From: an uncultured Roseateles sp.
Lineage (GTDB): Bacteria > Pseudomonadota > Gammaproteobacteria > Burkholderiales > Burkholderiaceae
Direction of reading: 5' to 3'
Assembly: GCA_946886855.1 (NCBI GenBank)
Contig: CAMPJJ010000033.1
Span: 1 to 48,031 of the forward strand
Length of the DNA stretch: 48,031 nucleotides
Position numbers and translations under genes: made by a program. Under the pieces are notes generated by a model. It worked only from the letters and a program-made list of their open reading frames with translations, ran no database searches and was not told the DNA's origin. Every line of letters begins with the position of its first letter. Within the stretch, counting starts at the first letter, position 1. Below, one piece after another: positions 26,829 to 34,360 of this stretch.

Positions 26829-27533
26829 ATGCCTTCGTTCCCGTCCCTGCCCCGTTCGCTCGTCACCCTGGCCCTCGTGCCGGCCGCGCTTGCGCTGAGC
26901 GCCTGCTCGACCATGTACCCGCAGCCGCGCGTCGACATGCAGCCGGCGCCGGTCGTGAAGATGCCCGAGCCCATCCCGGCCTCGGCCAACAACGGCGCCA
27001 TCTACCAGAACGCGAACTACCGGCCGCTGTTCGAGGATCACCGCGCCCGCCTGGTCGGCGACATCGTCACCGTGACCATCACCGAGAAGGTCAGCGCGAC
27101 GCAGAAGTCGACCAGCGAACTGGACAAGAGCGGCGCCCTGGCCGCCGCCGTGACCGCGATCCCGGGCATCGCCGCGAACTCCTTCGGCGCCGGGCGCGCC
27201 GACGTGGGCGGATCCTCGTCGAGCAAGAGCACCGGCAAGGGCACGAACGAGAACACCAACGACTTCTCCGGCACCATCACCGCCGTGGTCACCGGCGTGC
27301 TGCCCAACGGCCACCTGCTGATCTCGGGCGAGAAGCAGGTCGGCGTCAACGCCAACGTGGACGTGCTGCGCTTCTACGGCCAGGTCGACCCGCAGTCGAT
27401 CCGCCAGGGGAACGTCGTCGCCTCCACCGCGATCGCCAACGTCCGGGTCGAGCAGCGCGGTCGCGGCGCCGTCGCCGACGCGCACGGAATTGGCTGGCTA
27501 TCCCGCTTCTTCTTGAACCTTTCGCCCATTTAA
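26829..27533 (+). CDS. flgH: Flagellar L-ring lipoprotein FlgH
   Basis: 234-residue outer-membrane lipoprotein that forms the L-ring bushing. The ATG at 26829 has an AGGAG site 7 bases upstream; the frame opens earlier at 26787 but that extension lacks a site. The signal peptide ends in a lipobox, LSAC, with C26 the acylated residue. NYRPLFEDHRARLVGDIVTV followed by TITEKVSATQ, and GVLPNGHLLISGEKQV, are the conserved FlgH blocks. It ends GWLSRFFLNLSPI. Confidence 0.97.
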   Translation: MPSFPSLPRSLVTLALVPAALALSACSTMYPQPRVDMQPAPVVKMPEPIPASANNGAIYQNANYRPLFEDHRARLVGDIVTVTITEKVSATQKSTSELDKSGALAAAVTAIPGIAANSFGAGRADVGGSSSSKSTGKGTNENTNDFSGTITAVVTGVLPNGHLLISGEKQVGVNANVDVLRFYGQVDPQSIRQGNVVASTAIANVRVEQRGRGAVADAHGIGWLSRFFLNLSPI

Positions 27534-27579
27534 GTTTCCCCACAATCGGTCACACGAGTCTGCCAACCGTGTGACCGAG

Positions 27580-28725
27580 ATGTACCCCACCACCTTCCCC
27601 CGCTTCTTCTCCAGCTCCCCTCGCCTGCTGGCCTCCGGCCTGCTCGCGCTGATGGCCCTGTTCGCGATCGCGACGCCGGCCCAGGCGACGCGCATCAAGG
27701 AAGTCGCCGCGGTGCAGGGCGTGCGTTCCAACCCCTTGACCGGCTACGGCCTGGTCGTGGGCCTGGACGGCACCGGCGACCAGACCACGCAGGCCCCGTT
27801 CACGGGCCAGAGCATGACGGCCATGCTGCAGCAGTTCGGCGTGCTGCTGCCGCCCGGCGTGACCATGCAGCCGCGCAACGTCGCGGCGGTGATGATCACC
27901 ACCTCCCTCCCCCCGTTCGCGCAACCCGGCCAGCCGCTGGACGTCGTCGTCTCGTCGATGGGCAACGCCAAGAGCCTGCGCGGCGGCACGCTGATCGCCA
28001 CGCCGCTGCGCGGCGCCGACGGCCAGGTCTACGCGATCGCCCAGGGCAACCTGATCGTCGGCGGCGCCGGCGCGTCCGCGGGCGGTTCCAAGGTCCAGAT
28101 CAACCACCTCAGCGCCGGCCGCATCCCCGGCGGCGCGCTGGTCGAGCGCAGCGTGCCCACGCCGCTGCAGCAGAACGAGTGGCTGCAGCTGGACCTGAAC
28201 GCCAGCGACTTCGGCACCGCGCGCGCCGTCGCCAAGGCCATCAACAGGTCCAAGGGCGAAGGCACGGCCATGGCGCTGGACGGCCGCGTCGTGAAGGTCC
28301 GCGCGCCGCTGGCGCCGGACGCGCGCGTCGCCTTCCTGGCCGACATGGAGAACCTGAGCTTCGACCAGGAGATCCCGTCCGCCCGCATCGTCATCAACGC
28401 GCGCACCGGCTCGGTCGTCATGAACCAGGCCGTCACGCTGCAGCCCTGCGCGGTCGCGCACGGCAACCTGGCGGTGACCATCTCCAGCACGCCGCAGGTC
28501 AGCCAGCCCAACGCGCTGTCCGGCGGCCAGACCACGGTCACGCAGAAGACCGACATCTCGATCAAGCAGGACCCCGGCTCGCTGATCCAGCTGCCGGCCG
28601 GCGCGCGCCTGAACGACGTCGTCAAGGCGCTCAATACGCTGGGCGCCACGCCGCAGGACCTGCTGGCGATCCTCCAGGCGATGAAGAGCGCCGGCGCCTT
28701 GAACGCCGAACTCGAGGTGATCTGA
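27580..28725 (+). CDS. flgI: Flagellar P-ring protein FlgI
   Basis: 381-residue periplasmic subunit of the P-ring around the distal rod. A Sec signal peptide (LLASGLLALMALFAIATPAQA) is cut before TRIKEVAAVQGVRSNPLTGY, continuing GLVVGLDGTGDQTTQ, the very conserved FlgI start. The C-terminus has ARLNDVVKALNTLGATPQDL. Start is ATG 27580 or an in-frame GTG at 27571; neither has a clear ribosome site, which is unusual within this operon. A cysteine at about residue 288 replaces the hydrophobic residue expected there. Confidence 0.96.
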   Translation: MYPTTFPRFFSSSPRLLASGLLALMALFAIATPAQATRIKEVAAVQGVRSNPLTGYGLVVGLDGTGDQTTQAPFTGQSMTAMLQQFGVLLPPGVTMQPRNVAAVMITTSLPPFAQPGQPLDVVVSSMGNAKSLRGGTLIATPLRGADGQVYAIAQGNLIVGGAGASAGGSKVQINHLSAGRIPGGALVERSVPTPLQQNEWLQLDLNASDFGTARAVAKAINRSKGEGTAMALDGRVVKVRAPLAPDARVAFLADMENLSFDQEIPSARIVINARTGSVVMNQAVTLQPCAVAHGNLAVTISSTPQVSQPNALSGGQTTVTQKTDISIKQDPGSLIQLPAGARLNDVVKALNTLGATPQDLLAILQAMKSAGALNAELEVI

Positions 28726-28726
28726 C

Positions 28727-29614
28727 ATGGCCCTCTCCACCCCCCTCAGCACCGCGCTCGGCATGGGCGTGAACGGTCTGTCGTCCGACACGCGCTCGGT
28801 CGAACAGCTCAAGGGCACCGCGTCGCGCGATCCCAAGGCCGCCGTCAAGGAGACCGCGCGCCAGTTCGAGGCCCTCTTCATGCAGGAAGTGATGAAGAGC
28901 ATGCGCCAGGCCACGATGAACAGCGGGATGATGGAGAACTCGGCGACCCAGATGGGCGGCGAGATGCTGGACCAGCAGTACGCCGCGAAGATGACCGGCC
29001 TGCCCGGCGGCCTGTCGCAGGCGATCGAGCGCCATCTGCAGCGCCAGCTCGGCGTCAAGGACGGCGAGCTGCCGACGGCCAAGGACGCCACCAAGGTCCA
29101 GCAGCTGCCGGCGCTGGCCGTCAAGAACGTGCAGCCGCACGTGCAGGACTTCATCCTGAAGCACGACGCCGCCGCCAAGTCGGCGCAGGCGTCGACCGGC
29201 ATCCCGGCCAGCTTCATGATCGCGCAGGCGGCGCACGAGTCCGGCTGGGGCAAGCGCGAGATCCTGAACAAGGACGGCTCCAGCAGCTTCAACGTCTTCG
29301 GCATCAAGGCCGGCGCCAACTGGACCGGCAAGGTCGCCGAAGTGCAGACCACCGAGTACGTCGACGGCAAGCCGACCAAGGTGACGGCCAAGTTCCGCGC
29401 CTACGGCAGCTACGAAGAGGCCTTCAAGGACTACGCCAAGCTGATCGGCAACAACGACCGCTACCGCGACGTCGTCGCCAAGGCCAACACCGGCAGCGCC
29501 GAGGGCTTCGCCAAGGGCCTGCAGAAGGCCGGCTACGCCACCGACCCCGAGTACGCGACCAAGCTGGCGCGCACGATCAACACCACGATGCGCGTGCAGC
29601 GCGCGCTGGCCTGA
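28727..29614 (+). CDS. flgJ: Flagellar rod-capping peptidoglycan hydrolase FlgJ
   Basis: 295 residues, two domains. The N-terminal rod-cap domain contains KETARQFEALFMQEVMKSMR. The C-terminal glucosaminidase (residues about 145-290) contains IPASFMIAQAAHESGWGKRE with the catalytic glutamate, and YGSYEEAFKDYAKLIGNN. It opens the cell wall for rod growth. Its ATG lies one base after the flgI stop, so the two are coupled. Confidence 0.97.
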   Translation: MALSTPLSTALGMGVNGLSSDTRSVEQLKGTASRDPKAAVKETARQFEALFMQEVMKSMRQATMNSGMMENSATQMGGEMLDQQYAAKMTGLPGGLSQAIERHLQRQLGVKDGELPTAKDATKVQQLPALAVKNVQPHVQDFILKHDAAAKSAQASTGIPASFMIAQAAHESGWGKREILNKDGSSSFNVFGIKAGANWTGKVAEVQTTEYVDGKPTKVTAKFRAYGSYEEAFKDYAKLIGNNDRYRDVVAKANTGSAEGFAKGLQKAGYATDPEYATKLARTINTTMRVQRALA

Positions 29615-29676
29615 TCGCGCGCCGCTGAGCACGTCCTGAACGCCCAGAACGCCCAGCAAAGACCGAGGCCCCCGCC

Positions 29677-31653
29677 ATGAGTACCTCCCCGCTGCTCTCG
29701 CTCGGCATGCGCGCCATGTTCGCCAACCAGGCGGCGCTGCAGACGATCGGCCAGAACATCGCCAACGCGAACACGCAGGGCTACTCCCGCCAGGAAGTGG
29801 TGCTGACCACGCCCGAGGGCCAGTTCACCGGCGCGGGCTACTTCGGCAAGGGCGTCAACGTGCAGACGGTGACCCGCTCGCACAACGAGTTCCTGACCCG
29901 CGAGGCGGCGGCCGCCAAGTCGCAGGCCTTCGCCGACACGACCATGCAGTCGCAGCTGGCGCAGCTGGAGAAGCTCTTCCCCACCGGCGACGACGGCATC
30001 GGCCAGTCCGCCAACGACTTCCTGAACGCGCTGGTGGACGTGGCCAGCCGCCCGTCCGATCCGTCCGCGCGCCAGGTCGTGCTGGGCAAGGCGCAGGCGC
30101 TGGCCGCGCGCTTCCAGAGCGCGGGCCAGCAGCTGGCCGATCTCCAGTCGGGCGTCGTCAGCGACATGAACGCCGACGTCAAGCAGGTCAACGAACTCGC
30201 CAAGCAGATCGCCGCGGCGAACGACCAGATCGCCCGCTCGGCCGGCACCAGCCACACCCCCAACGACCTGCTCGACAAGCGCGACCAGCTGATCTCGCAG
30301 CTCAGCCAGTACGTGCAGGTGAGCACCGTGCCCAACAGCCGCGACGGCACGACCGGCGTGTTCATCGGCGGCGGCCAGGTGCTGGTGCTCGGCGGCCAGG
30401 CGCAGCAGCTCTCGGTCACGCCCGACCCGTACGACGGCGGGCGCGCGCAGCTCTCGATCACCGACACCAGCGGCACGCGCGCGCTGGACGACAGCACGCT
30501 GACCGGCGGCTCGCTGACGGCGATGCTGCGCTACCAGAACACCCACCTGCAGGACGCCCGCAACCTGCTCGGCCAGATGGCGACCGCGATCGCCACCCGC
30601 GTCAACGAGCAGCAGAGCCTGGGCATCGACCTGAAGGCGCAGGCCGGCGGACCGCTGTTCACCATCGCCAATCCGACGGTGCTGCCGGCGACGACCAACC
30701 GCGGCGACGCCAAGCTCAGCGCCACCGTCACCGACGGCTCGCTGGTGCCGGCGCTGTCCTTCATGGTCACGCCGGATCCGACCGGCACGCCCGACAGCTA
30801 CCAGATCGCGGTGCGCCCGGGCGGCCAGCCGACGATCATGAACAACGACCAGATCAAGGCGGCCTACGGCATCAGCCTGTCGACGACCGGCACCATGCAG
30901 CAGGGCGACAGCTTCCTGCTGGAGCCGGTGGCCAACGCGGCGGGCAGCTTCAAGCGCGCGCTGGACGATCCGTCCGGCCTGGCGGCGGCGTCGCCCATCA
31001 TCGGCACGACCAACATCAACAACAAGGGCACGGCGACCGTCGACACGCTCTACGCGATCAACGACAAGTTCGACAAGAGCAAGCAGCCCGCGACCGTCGA
31101 GTTCGGCGCCGTCAACGCCGACAACAGCATCAACTACACGATCACGCTGTCGGACAACACGCAGGTCAGCGGCACCTGGAAGGCCGGCGGCAAGATCGGC
31201 AACGATCCGGCCAACGGCGTCGACCTGGGCTTCGAGCTGAGCATCAACGGCGTGCCGCGCGAGGGCGACAAGATCGCGATGCAGGTCTCGGACCAGGTGG
31301 TCGCGACCAACAACGGCAACGCCAAGGCCTTCCTCGCGATGCAGAAGGAGCCCTTCCTGGGCAAGCAGCTGCAGGTCGACGGCACGCTGTCGCGCGGCCA
31401 GACCGTCAACGAGGCCTACGCCGCCGCGATGGCCGACATCGGCTCGCGCGTGCAGGGCGCGGACTACCTGGCGCAGGTCTCCACCACGGTGGCCTCGGAC
31501 ACCGAGCAGACACGCTCCAGCCAGGCCGGCGTCAACCTCGACGAGGAGGCGGCCAAGCTGATGCAGTTCCAGCAGGGCTACCAGGCCGCCGCCAAGATGC
31601 TGCAGGCCGCGCAGAGCCTGTTCGACCAGTTGCTGAGCGTGGTCGGCCGCTGA
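29677..31653 (+). CDS. flgK: Flagellar hook-associated protein FlgK (HAP1)
   Basis: 658-residue hook-filament junction protein. The N-terminal D0 region reads LSLGMRAMFANQAALQTIGQ and continues NIANANTQGYSRQEVVL. The C-terminal end has AKLMQFQQGYQAAAKMLQAA. It is longer than E. coli FlgK (547), with the extra length in the variable middle (about residues 330-560). 62 bases separate it from flgJ. No sigma-28 promoter was seen ahead of it, so it probably relies on operon read-through. Confidence 0.96.
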   Translation: MSTSPLLSLGMRAMFANQAALQTIGQNIANANTQGYSRQEVVLTTPEGQFTGAGYFGKGVNVQTVTRSHNEFLTREAAAAKSQAFADTTMQSQLAQLEKLFPTGDDGIGQSANDFLNALVDVASRPSDPSARQVVLGKAQALAARFQSAGQQLADLQSGVVSDMNADVKQVNELAKQIAAANDQIARSAGTSHTPNDLLDKRDQLISQLSQYVQVSTVPNSRDGTTGVFIGGGQVLVLGGQAQQLSVTPDPYDGGRAQLSITDTSGTRALDDSTLTGGSLTAMLRYQNTHLQDARNLLGQMATAIATRVNEQQSLGIDLKAQAGGPLFTIANPTVLPATTNRGDAKLSATVTDGSLVPALSFMVTPDPTGTPDSYQIAVRPGGQPTIMNNDQIKAAYGISLSTTGTMQQGDSFLLEPVANAAGSFKRALDDPSGLAAASPIIGTTNINNKGTATVDTLYAINDKFDKSKQPATVEFGAVNADNSINYTITLSDNTQVSGTWKAGGKIGNDPANGVDLGFELSINGVPREGDKIAMQVSDQVVATNNGNAKAFLAMQKEPFLGKQLQVDGTLSRGQTVNEAYAAAMADIGSRVQGADYLAQVSTTVASDTEQTRSSQAGVNLDEEAAKLMQFQQGYQAAAKMLQAAQSLFDQLLSVVGR

Positions 31654-31737
31654 CGCGCCCGGCCCGCCGCCCCCGATGCGCGAACGATCGCCTGAACCCT
31701 CGCCTGACCCCTGGCCTGAATACTGAAGGACGCCGCC

Positions 31738-32985
31738 ATGCGACTCTCGACCAACAACATGTTCGACACCAGCATTGCCACGCTGCAGCGCCGCCAGCAG
31801 GAGATGCAGGACGCGCAGCAGCGCCTGACCAGCGGCAAGCGCGTCGAGAAGGCCAGCGACGACCCGACCGGCGCGGCCCGTGCCGAGCGGGCGCGCACCT
31901 CGATCGGCCAGGTCGATGCCAGCCAGCGCGCGCTCGACGCCAGCCGCAACAGCATGACGCTGGCCGAAAGCGGCCTGGGCGACGCCAACGAGCTGCTGCA
32001 GCAGATCCGCGAGTCCCTGGTCGCCGCCGGCAACGCCAGCTACAGCGACCCGGAGCGCCAGGGCCTGGCCACCAAGATCCAGGGCCTGCGCGACCAGCTG
32101 CTGTCGATCGCCAACCGCACCGACGGCGCCGGCGGCTATCTGTTCTCCGGCCAGGGCACCTCGGGCACGCCCTTCCTCGACAACCCGGTGCAACGCGACG
32201 CCTCGGGCAAGCGCATCGGCGGCGGCGTCGGCTTCGAGGGCATCTCGGGCAGCGTCACCACCGGCAACCTCGAGAACTATCCGCTCAGCGTCGACGGCCG
32301 CCAGGCCTGGGAGCAGGCGCGCAGCGGCAACGGCACCTTCGAGACCGGCCCCGCGCCCAACGCGCTCACCGGCAAGGCCTCGACCGGCTACATCGACGCC
32401 GGCCGCGTCACCGATCCGGCGCTGGTCACCGGCGACAGCTACAGCATCGTCGTCAGCGGCACCGCGCCGTCGCAGACCTACACGGTCTTCAACGAATCGC
32501 AGGGCCACGTGCCGGTCGCCAGCGACAACTACGCCGCCGGCCAGAGCGTCAAGTTCGACGGCATGGCGATGACCATCGCCGGCGCCCCGTCCGACGGCGA
32601 CACCTTCAGCGTCAAGCCCGCGACGGCCGACCTGAAGCTCTTCGAGGTGCTGGACCGCACCGTCGAATCGCTCAAGACCACCGGCCGCACCGGCCCCGAG
32701 ATCACGCAGGCCAACCTGATGAACCTGCGCGACCTGGACGCCGTGATGGGCAACCTCGCCAACGTGCGCAGCCAGGTGGGCGAACAGATGAACAACCTGG
32801 ACGGTTCCGAGTCCCGGCTGCAGACGCTCAAGGTTTACAACAAGGCTGAGCAATCTGCCGCAGAGGATCTGGACATGACCCAGGGCATTTCCGACTTCCA
32901 GAATCAGCAGACGGGCTACGATGCGGCGCTGAAGACCTACTCGATGGTGCAGCGCATGTCGCTGTTCCAGTACATCAACTCCTGA
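31738..32985 (+). CDS. flgL: Flagellar hook-associated protein FlgL (HAP3)
   Basis: 415-residue junction protein between FlgK and filament. Starts MRLSTNNMFDTSIATLQRRQ with QRLTSGKRVEKASDDPTGAA, the flagellin-like N-terminal helix, and ends with the matching C-terminal helix AALKTYSMVQRMSLFQYINS. It is longer than E. coli FlgL (317). The ribosome site is AAGGA. A run of short imperfect cctga-containing repeats fills the 84-base spacer before it. Its stop lies only 13 bases before the HDOD gene, which appears to be part of the same transcript. Confidence 0.96.
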   Translation: MRLSTNNMFDTSIATLQRRQQEMQDAQQRLTSGKRVEKASDDPTGAARAERARTSIGQVDASQRALDASRNSMTLAESGLGDANELLQQIRESLVAAGNASYSDPERQGLATKIQGLRDQLLSIANRTDGAGGYLFSGQGTSGTPFLDNPVQRDASGKRIGGGVGFEGISGSVTTGNLENYPLSVDGRQAWEQARSGNGTFETGPAPNALTGKASTGYIDAGRVTDPALVTGDSYSIVVSGTAPSQTYTVFNESQGHVPVASDNYAAGQSVKFDGMAMTIAGAPSDGDTFSVKPATADLKLFEVLDRTVESLKTTGRTGPEITQANLMNLRDLDAVMGNLANVRSQVGEQMNNLDGSESRLQTLKVYNKAEQSAAEDLDMTQGISDFQNQQTGYDAALKTYSMVQRMSLFQYINS

Positions 32986-32998
32986 TGCGCCGATCTGC

Positions 32999-34144
32999 AT
33001 GAACTCGACACACGCCGTGCTGGGCCAAGTGGCCCTGGGGTACGCGCCCCTGGTTTCCAAGTCCTTCGACATCGAGGCCACCCGCGTCACGGTGTTCGCG
33101 CTTCGCCCCGAGGGCACGCCCGACGCCGGCGAGCTGCTGGCGGCGCTGGCCGAGGCCTTCCCGACCAAACCCGTGCTGCTGAACGTGGCGCACGAGGGCC
33201 TGCTCAAGGGCCTGCTCGCCGCCGCGCTGCCGGGCAACTTCAAGATCGAGGTCCCTGCCTTCCTGCTGTCCGACGCCGACCTCGCCGCCCAGGCGCAGGC
33301 GCGCGGCGCGCTGCTGAAGGGCCGCTCCGACGCGGCCGGCTTCAAGCAGCTGGTGCTGGACCTGCAGGAACTGGGCGGCGGTCCGCTGCCGGTGGGCAAG
33401 TCGGTGCTGGTCTCCGGCGCGCGCAACGGCGACGACTTCAAGCGGGCGCTGGATGCGGGCGCGGCCGGCGTGCTGGGCTGGACCGTGCACGGCGAGTTCG
33501 AGGCGCCCGCCGCCCCGGCGGCCCGCAACGATGCACAGGCCGACCTGCAGGTCATCGTCGAGCTGATGTCGCGCGTCGACCAGGGCGAGGACGTCGAGCG
33601 CCTGGAGCAGACGCTCAAACGCGATCCCAGCCTGGCCTTCAAGCTGCTGCGTTACATGAATTCCGCGGCCTTCGGCCTGTCGGTCGAGGTGTCCTCGTTC
33701 CGTCACGCGATCATGCTGCTGGGGTATGCGCGCCTGCGCCGCTGGCTGGCGCTGCTGCTGGCCACGGCCAGCAAGGACCACGCGATGCGTCCGGTGATGT
33801 TCGGCGCGTTGCGCCGCGGCCTGGTGATGGAAGAGCTGGCCAAGAGCATGACGGACGCCGAGGTCCGCGACGAGATGTTCATCTGCGGCCTGTTCTCGCT
33901 GCTGGACCACATGCTGAAGCAGCCGTTCGAGAAGCTGCTGCAGTCGATCCCGGTGCCTGAGCGCGTGCGCCAGGCGCTGGTCGATCAGACCGGTCCGTAC
34001 AAGGGCTACCTCGACCTGGTGCAGGCGATCGAGAACGAATCGGTCTTCGACGTCCGTGCCGCGCTCGACACGCTGATGCTGGGCCCCGACGAAGTGAACG
34101 GCGCCGTGCTGCGCGCGCTGCACAAGGCCTCGCAACTCGAGTGA
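32999..34144 (+). CDS. HDOD domain signalling protein with degenerate EAL-like N-terminus (YuxH-like)
   Basis: 381 residues, cytoplasmic. Residues about 180-381 form the HDOD fold (related to HD phosphohydrolases but without the metal ligands): DLQVIVELMSRVDQGEDVER, LKRDPSLAFKLLRYMNSAAF, AIMLLGYARLRRWLALLL, EMFICGLFSLLDHMLKQP. The N-terminal half has the layout of an EAL domain (YAPLVSKSFDIEATRVTVF) but no EAL motif or catalytic acids, so cyclic-di-GMP hydrolysis is unlikely; binding is possible. It follows flgL by 13 bases and precedes a strong terminator, so it closes the flagellar transcript. A role in motility control is inferred. Confidence 0.85.
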   Translation: MNSTHAVLGQVALGYAPLVSKSFDIEATRVTVFALRPEGTPDAGELLAALAEAFPTKPVLLNVAHEGLLKGLLAAALPGNFKIEVPAFLLSDADLAAQAQARGALLKGRSDAAGFKQLVLDLQELGGGPLPVGKSVLVSGARNGDDFKRALDAGAAGVLGWTVHGEFEAPAAPAARNDAQADLQVIVELMSRVDQGEDVERLEQTLKRDPSLAFKLLRYMNSAAFGLSVEVSSFRHAIMLLGYARLRRWLALLLATASKDHAMRPVMFGALRRGLVMEELAKSMTDAEVRDEMFICGLFSLLDHMLKQPFEKLLQSIPVPERVRQALVDQTGPYKGYLDLVQAIENESVFDVRAALDTLMLGPDEVNGAVLRALHKASQLE

Positions 34145-34172
34145 ACCCGGGCGCTCGACGCCCAAGGAACAC

Positions 34173-34201
34173 AAGGCCTCGCCGCACCGCCGCGAGGCCT
34201 T
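34173..34201 (+). terminator. Intrinsic terminator at the end of the flagellar/HDOD transcript
   Basis: AAGGCCTCGC and GCGAGGCCTT pair perfectly (10 base pairs) around a 9-base loop, followed by TTCC, giving a T-run TTTT that starts within the stem. It lies 28 bases after the HDOD stop codon. Confidence 0.85.
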
Positions 34202-34257
34202 TTCCATTGCGGTCCTCGGTAGCAAAACCGTGGAAGTGAGACGGCGATGGGGGACGG

Positions 34258-34302
34258 CAGGTCGCAGGGTTTCGGCGCTTGCCGCCGGGGCCCTGCGACC
34301 TG
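34258..34302 (+). repeat. Long inverted repeat upstream of the HisKA_2 kinase
   Basis: CAGGTCGCAGGG (34258-34269) and CCCTGCGACCTG (34291-34302) are perfect 12-base arms. The 21-base loop contains a nested stem CGGCG-CTTGC-CGCCG. No T-run follows. It lies between the flagellar terminator and the kinase start, so it may be an operator, a transcript structure or a repeat element. Confidence 0.6.
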
Positions 34303-34346
34303 GCGGCCAACGCTCAAACCGTTGCAGATCGGCGATCCCCACCCGG

Positions 34347-34352
34347 CATAAA
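34347..34352 (+). promoter_or_regulatory. Putative -10 element placing the kinase transcript start near its GTG
   Basis: CATAAA (34347-34352) with TTGCAG (34322-34327) about 19 bases upstream resembles a weak sigma-70 promoter. The GTG start at 34361 is only 8 bases after the -10 and has no ribosome site, which together suggest a leaderless or nearly leaderless transcript. Confidence 0.3.
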
Positions 34353-34360
34353 CTCGACCC

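Noticed and set aside
29533..33642. Very long reading frame (over 1300 codons) on the minus strand opposite flgK and flgL
   Set aside because: It is Arg/Val/Leu/Ala-rich, matches nothing, and lies opposite well-conserved flagellar genes. Such frames arise from GC-rich codon use.
34202..34360. Cyclic-di-GMP riboswitch ahead of the HisKA_2 kinase
   Set aside because: Structured and near c-di-GMP genes, but the conserved GEMM core elements such as GCAAAGCC are missing.
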